Source: Streptosporangium becharense (GTDB taxonomy: Bacteria; Actinomycetota; Actinomycetes; Streptosporangiales; Streptosporangiaceae). Taken from it: a DNA stretch of 64,000 nucleotides. Both the position numbers and the translations under genes were made by a program. Of this stretch, positions 59,995 to 64,000 are shown piece after piece. The notes under the pieces were generated by a model that was not told the DNA's origin, searched no databases, and saw nothing but the letters and a program-made list of their open reading frames with translations. The stretch is taken from contig NZ_JACHMP010000001.1 of NCBI RefSeq assembly GCF_014204985.1, forward strand, positions 6,262,001 to 6,326,000, written 5' to 3'. Position 1 is the stretch's first letter, and every line of letters starts with the position of its first letter.

Positions 59995-60934
59995 CGGTCA
60001 GGATCGCCGGGGCGATCACGGCGACGAACCCGCCGAAGTCCCGCTCGAAGACCAGCGCGAGGATCACCGCCGTGACCCCGTTCTGCTGCGCCAGGCCCAG
60101 GTGGACCCGGTCGATCACCGGCAGGCCGCGGGTGAGCACCAGCGCGGCGACCATCTGCGAGGCGAACGCGGCCAGCCCGAGCAGCACCCCCATGGCCAGG
60201 TTCGTCCCCCCGACGAGCAGCAGGCCCATCAGGAACGCCGACAACGCGAACGCCGCGCTCACCGTGCGGCTCAGCCAGCGCGCGTCCGGCAGCCGCAGGT
60301 ACAGTCCGGCGGTGGCCAGGCCCAGCATGAGGGAGCTCCACGCCGCCGACGCGACCGCGCCGGCCGCCGCCAGGTAGGTCAGCACCGGCGGGGCGTTGCG
60401 CACCAGCCGCCAGACCAGGTAGACCACCCCCGCGAACAGCGCGTTCAACCCCAGGTCGGCCAGGTAGGCGGCCGACAGACCGCCCGCCCCCGAGTCGCGC
60501 GCCAGCGCCGCCGCGTACACCGCCAGGACGATCGTCACCGGGTCGTCGAAGGACGACCACGCGCCGAGGATCGTCTTGGCCCGGTCGGAGAGCCGGTCGT
60601 CCCGCATCACGCCGGCGACCGAGAGCGGGTCGATCTGGGCGACCACCACCGCCATGATCAGTGACCGCGGGTCGCCCGAGACGAGGTAGACGACCCCGGC
60701 GATGAACGCCGCCTTGAGCAGCACCCCGACGGTGACCGCGAGCACGATCAGCCGGGAGTGCTCCCTGGCCTCGGCGCGGTCGATGCCGTGCGTGCTGCCG
60801 TACAGTCCGATCGCCAGCAGCAGGCCGCTGAACAGCACGTAGGCGCCCGAGTCCTCCAGGTTCCGCAGTTCGCCGAGTTCGGCGGCGAGCCAGCCCAGCC
60901 CGACGACGACGATCAGGAGCCCGATTCGGGCCAA
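59915..60934 (-). CDS. Cation:proton antiporter (CPA-type membrane protein)
   Basis: A 339-residue integral membrane protein with about ten hydrophobic segments. QIDPLSVAGVMRDDRLSD and SSFDDPVTIVLAVYAAAL carry the acidic residues expected in the core of CPA-family (Kef/NhaP-like) exchangers. The C-terminus is short and basic. It shares its start region with the end of the upstream gene (22-base overlap) and its end with the SseB-like gene. It would move Na+ or K+ against protons. Identification of the ion needs experiment. Confidence 0.82.
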   Translation of the reverse strand: MARIGLLIVVVGLGWLAAELGELRNLEDSGAYVLFSGLLLAIGLYGSTHGIDRAEAREHSRLIVLAVTVGVLLKAAFIAGVVYLVSGDPRSLIMAVVVAQIDPLSVAGVMRDDRLSDRAKTILGAWSSFDDPVTIVLAVYAAALARDSGAGGLSAAYLADLGLNALFAGVVYLVWRLVRNAPPVLTYLAAAGAVASAAWSSLMLGLATAGLYLRLPDARWLSRTVSAAFALSAFLMGLLLVGGTNLAMGVLLGLAAFASQMVAALVLTRGLPVIDRVHLGLAQQNGVTAVILALVFERDFGGFVAVIAPAILTVNLVHAMANRTADAWGPRRPVPSVPR

Positions 60935-61953
60935 CGTTCACCTCTGGGTACGGATCGCAGGTGACCCCCGGGTTTCGAGGGCCGTTCCCGCTGGTTGAGC
61001 GGCGGAAGGGAGAAATGGCCGCGGATCATGTCCACGAGTTGGGCCATCTTGTCGTCGGCGACGCCCACCTTGCGCTGGTCGAGCGTCACGCCGATCAGGT
61101 AACGGGTCTCGTCGATCCAGTAGAAGTACAGGGCCCCGCGTTCCACGTCCAGGACGGTGCGGATGAGGGCACCGCCCTCGACCTGCCGCAGCTGCCGGTT
61201 GAGCCGCCCGGTGAGCCAGTTGAGCTGGCTGCCCGCCTTGAGGTAGAGGTCACGGCGCTTCTCCTGGTCGGTGTCGTGGAAGAAGTGCGCCAGATCGGCG
61301 TCGTCGAGCACGTCGGTGTAGAAGCAGCACCGCTGGTCGGCGTAGTAGGCCACGAAGTGCAGGTCGTCCTGGTCGACCATGGAGACGCAGCTGGCGAGCG
61401 CCTTCTCCACCGAGGGGCCGATGTCCGGCATGGTGCGGATCAGGATCTCCGACTCGCCGATCACCCGGCGCTTGGTCGCGGTGGGCGGCTGGCTCGCCCC
61501 GGCGTCCAGGTGCGGCAGGTAGAGACCCCGGCTGTACTGGAAGAGCAGGTAGGCGCCCGTGGCGACGGCGAAGGCGCTGACCCCCGCGGTGACCAGCCCG
61601 TGCACCTCGCCCGGCACCCCGCCGTCCCAGAGCACCGGGCCGAACGCCGCGACGAACCCCAGCACGCCCTCGCCCGCGGCGGTCACGGTCAGCGCGACCA
61701 CCATCAGCACCGGCAGCCTGGCCCTGATCCGGCCGAGCACCGTGGCGACGAGGGCCAGCGTCGCGATGACCGAGATGACGGTGACCGCGCGGGCGACGTC
61801 GTACTCCTCGCCCTCGATGTACCAGGCGAGGATCTCCAGCAGCACGGGCAGGAGGACGAACGATGCGATCACCGCGGGCAGCTTGCTGAAACGGTCGGTG
61901 TTCAAGCGCTCCGGCCCTCCGGGGATAGGGGTGGTTTCAGCCTCTTTGATCAT
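60913..61953 (-). CDS. Membrane protein with cytosolic C-terminal domain, function unknown
   Basis: A 346-residue protein with four to five N-terminal helices (LPAVIASFVLLPVLLEILAW, AVTVISVIATLALVATVLG, LMVVALTVTAAGEGVLGFV, GLVTAGVSAFAVATGAYLLF) and a soluble half (about 180-346) rich in aromatic and charged residues (DQDDLHFVAYYADQRCCFYTD, RDLYLKAGSQLNWLTGRLNRQL). I do not recognise a named family. ATG 61953 is proposed with a weak GGACC site; a GTG 18 bases further upstream is possible. It overlaps the antiporter gene by 22 bases, so the two are co-transcribed and the protein may modulate transport. Confidence 0.72.
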   Translation of the reverse strand: MIKEAETTPIPGGPERLNTDRFSKLPAVIASFVLLPVLLEILAWYIEGEEYDVARAVTVISVIATLALVATVLGRIRARLPVLMVVALTVTAAGEGVLGFVAAFGPVLWDGGVPGEVHGLVTAGVSAFAVATGAYLLFQYSRGLYLPHLDAGASQPPTATKRRVIGESEILIRTMPDIGPSVEKALASCVSMVDQDDLHFVAYYADQRCCFYTDVLDDADLAHFFHDTDQEKRRDLYLKAGSQLNWLTGRLNRQLRQVEGGALIRTVLDVERGALYFYWIDETRYLIGVTLDQRKVGVADDKMAQLVDMIRGHFSLPPLNQRERPSKPGGHLRSVPRGERWPESGS

Positions 61954-62194
61954 TCCAGGTCCGTCAATCACCCGTCGGGTCACCCCTGCCGACCGGCCGC
62001 CCGGGGACGGGCCCACCGGGCCGGCGTCCCGGCACCCCGCCGACCGGGCCCACCGGCGTCCCGCCGGGGACGGGAGCGCCGGGATCCCCGGTGCGCGGGA
62101 CCCCGGAAGGTTATGGTCGCTCCGTGAGCGAGTACGCCCCCCGCCCCGCCCCCCTCGTGCGGCACCCGCGCCTCCTGCGCCTTCCGGTCGTCCC

Positions 62195-63064
62195 GTGAGC
62201 GCCGCGACGGCCCTGGCGTGCGCCGCGGCCGGGGTGGCCGGGGCGGCGATCGGCCTCTGGACACGCGGCGTGGTGGCCCGCCACTCCGCGGCGGGTGGCG
62301 CCGGGAACGCCGGGCAAGCCCACGGGGCCGGGAACGCCGGGCAAGCCCACGGCGCCAGGGAAGCCGAGAGGACCGGAAAAGCCGTCGGCAGGGCCGGGAG
62401 GGCGGACGGGAGCGGGGGCGGAGGGACCACCGGGGAGGGAGCCGGGGCCGGAGGAGCCGACGGGCCCTCACCGGAACCGCCCCGGTGGGGCCGGCCCCCC
62501 GCCGGGGCCGTGGAGGCGGTCACCGCCCTGGTGCTGGCCGCCCTCGCGCTGCGGGCGGCGTGGCCCGGCCTCCCCGCGGGGGCGGGCGGCACGCCGCTGG
62601 GCCGGGCCACCGAACTGCTCGCCTTCGGGTGGCTGGCGGTGGTCGCGGTCGCGCTGTCCTTCGTCGACGCCGCCACGCACCGGTTGCCCGACCGGCTCAC
62701 CCTGGCCGCCTGCCTGGGGACCGCGGCCCCGCTCGCGGTGTCGGCCGCGGTGGACGGCCGGCCGGGCGACCTGCTCGGCGCCGGGCTGGGCGGCGTCGCG
62801 CTGGCGGGTTTCTACCTGGTGCTGTTCCTGGTCAACCCGGCGGGCATGGGGCTGGGCGACGTCAAGTTCGCCGGCGGCCTGGGCACCGCGCTCGGCTGGC
62901 TGGGCTGGGACGTCCTGGTCACCGGCGCCTTCCTCGGCCTGCTGGCCGGAGCCCTCCACGGGGCCGTCCTGATGGCCCTGCGCCGGGCGGGACGCAAGAG
63001 CGAGATCCCCTTCGGCCCCTCCATGGCCGCGGGCGCCCTGGCCGCCGTGCTCGGCGCGCTCTGA
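62195..63064 (+). CDS. Prepilin peptidase (A24 family), methyltransferase domain absent
   Basis: A 289-residue A24 aspartic peptidase that cleaves type IV prepilin-like leader peptides in the membrane. The catalytic Asp pair lies in LSFVDAATHRLPDRL and MGLGDVKFAGGLG. The first helix (TALACAAAGVAGAAIGLW) is followed by an insert of about 65 residues of Gly/Ala repeats (GNAGQAHGAGNAGQAHGAR) where other peptidases have a zinc-binding methyltransferase region, which is missing. GTG 62195 is proposed. Position just upstream of aroC is common in this order of actinomycetes. Confidence 0.87.
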   Translation: MSAATALACAAAGVAGAAIGLWTRGVVARHSAAGGAGNAGQAHGAGNAGQAHGAREAERTGKAVGRAGRADGSGGGGTTGEGAGAGGADGPSPEPPRWGRPPAGAVEAVTALVLAALALRAAWPGLPAGAGGTPLGRATELLAFGWLAVVAVALSFVDAATHRLPDRLTLAACLGTAAPLAVSAAVDGRPGDLLGAGLGGVALAGFYLVLFLVNPAGMGLGDVKFAGGLGTALGWLGWDVLVTGAFLGLLAGALHGAVLMALRRAGRKSEIPFGPSMAAGALAAVLGAL

Positions 63065-63135
63065 CGGCCTCCCCCGTCGTCTCACCCAGTGAGCCGAGGT
63101 CATTCCAGTGAGCGACACGTGGAAGACTTGTCACC

Positions 63136-64000
63136 ATGTTGCGCTGGTTGACCGCCGGAGAGTCCCACGGCCCCGAGCTCGTCGCGATCCTGGAAGGCCT
63201 GCCCGCCGGGGTGGAGGTGACCACGGCCGACATCGACAGGGCACTGGCCAGACGCCGCCTCGGATACGGCCGCGGCGCCCGGATGAAGTTCGAGCAGGAC
63301 GTCGTCACCGTCGTGGGCGGCGTACGCCACGGCCGCACGCTCGGCAGCCCCGTCGCCATCCGGGTGGGCAACACCGAGTGGCCCAAGTGGGAGACCGTCA
63401 TGGCGGCCGACCCGGTCGACCCGGCCGTGCTGGAGGGGCAGGCGCGCAACGCGCCGCGCTCACGCCCCCGCCCCGGCCACGCGGACCTGGCGGGCATGCA
63501 GAAGTACGGCTTCGACGACGCCCGGCCGGTGCTCGACCGGGCCAGTGCCCGTGAGACCGCCGCCCGGGTCGCGCTCGGCCAGGTGGCCCGCAGCTTCCTC
63601 AAGCAGGCTCTCGGCGTCGACATCGTCAGCCACGTCGTCTCGATCGGCGAGGCGACGGCCGACCGGGGCGTCCTGCCGGGCCCCGGCGACCTGGAGGCGA
63701 TCGACGCCGATCCGGTGCGCTGCGCCGACCCGGCCGGCAGCGCCGCGATGGTCGCCGAGATCGACAAGGCCCACAAGGACGGCGACACCCTCGGCGGCGT
63801 CGTCGAGGTGGTCGCCTACGGCCTGCCGCCGGGCCTGGGCAGCTACACCCACTGGGACCGCCGCCTCGACGCCCGCCTCGCCGCCGGCCTGATGGGCATC
63901 CAGGCGATCAAGGGCGTCGCCGTCGGCGACGGCTTCGAGACGGCCCGCCGGCCCGGCTCCCGCGCGCACGACGAGATCGAGAACACCGCCGACGGCGTCC
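63136..64000 (+). CDS. aroC: Chorismate synthase (N-terminal part, cut by window end)
   Basis: The last gene runs off the window with 288 codons visible of about 390 expected. [21 protein letters not shown] opens the family, the FMN/EPSP-binding [17 protein letters not shown] and [15 protein letters not shown] follow, and [19 protein letters not shown] and [11 protein letters not shown] are diagnostic. It converts EPSP to chorismate using reduced FMN, ending the shikimate pathway. ATG 63136 is the obvious start. aroK and aroB would be expected downstream. Confidence 0.95.
   Translation, partial: MLRWLTAGESHGPELVAILEGLPAGVEVTTADIDRALARRRLGYGRGARMKFEQDVVTVVGGVRHGRTLGSPVAIRVGNTEWPKWETVMAADPVDPAVLEGQARNAPRSRPRPGHADLAGMQKYGFDDARPVLDRASARETAARVALGQVARSFLKQALGVDIVSHVVSIGEATADRGVLPGPGDLEAIDADPVRCADPAGSAAMVAEIDKAHKDGDTLGGVVEVVAYGLPPGLGSYTHWDRRLDARLAAGLMGIQAIKGVAVGDGFETARRPGSRAHDEIENTADGV

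Noticed and set aside
59915..60934. Equating this antiporter with AdaE of the 2'-chloropentostatin cluster.
   Set aside because: It lies about 7 kb outside the cluster border, in an operon with an unrelated membrane protein, and the match is by general family only.

Overview
The window is a single stretch of very GC-rich actinomycete chromosome. Third codon positions are almost all G or C, GTG and TTG starts are frequent, and several genes look leaderless. Gene content (OxyR-AhpC-AhpD, PriA-type HisA, SNF2 plus SWIM pair, prepilin peptidase upstream of aroC, STAND/WD40 proteins) fits the Streptosporangiales (Actinomadura, Streptosporangium, Nonomuraea type). The genus assignment is an inference.

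Layout. 1-5.2 kb: the end of a hydantoinase B gene, a secreted glycerophosphodiesterase, a secreted CBM2-FN3-GH5 endoglucanase behind a perfect palindrome, a Nudix hydrolase and an SDR. 5.4-12.9 kb: a frame-broken I36-type inhibitor gene, two tiny ORFs that share the same first 14 coding bases, a TPR protein, a 1361-residue HTH-STAND-WD40 protein, and a secreted TIM-barrel protein. 13.4-27.1 kb: CaiB-type CoA transferase, fused carboxyltransferase, two unknown coupled genes, a nitrilase-family enzyme with a DUF418 protein, divergent oxyR/ahpCD, SWIM/SNF2, and an aminotransferase.

27.2-53.0 kb is the most interesting part: a probable purine-nucleoside antibiotic cluster. A PurC homologue, an SDR and a HisG paralogue lie together (48.6-51.0 kb), as in the coformycin/pentostatin pathway, where the 1,3-diazepine base is built from a histidine-pathway intermediate. 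A separate HisA (PriA) gene at 29.4 kb would supply that intermediate. A 308-residue Fe(II)/2OG enzyme at 27.2 kb can be read with an HXG halogenase-type iron site, matching the AdaV/AdeV type that chlorinates dAMP for 2'-chloropentostatin. A leftward operon (48.4 to 41.9 kb: class III aminotransferase, Gfo/Idh dehydrogenase, heterodimeric ABC exporter, Nudix hydrolase) resembles what is needed for an aminodeoxyadenosine such as 2'-amino-2'-deoxyadenosine. The pair would be an inhibitor that protects an adenosine analogue from deaminase. A rightward operon (30.8 to 41.9 kb: HAD phosphatase, BMP-type nucleoside ABC importer, dimethylformamidase-like protein, NagB-like deaminase, PfkB kinase, nucleoside hydrolase) looks like uptake and breakdown of (amino)nucleosides. 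A LuxR regulator lies among these genes, and candidate promoters and inverted repeats are visible.

53.2-64 kb returns to general functions: macrodomain protein, DHA2 efflux pump with divergent TetR and operator, CDF metal transporter behind an ArsR-type operator, carbamate kinase, ring-opening amidohydrolase, SseB-like protein overlapping an antiporter tail to tail, a membrane protein, prepilin peptidase, and the start of chorismate synthase, cut by the window end. No rRNA, tRNA, CRISPR array, transposase or integrase was recognised.
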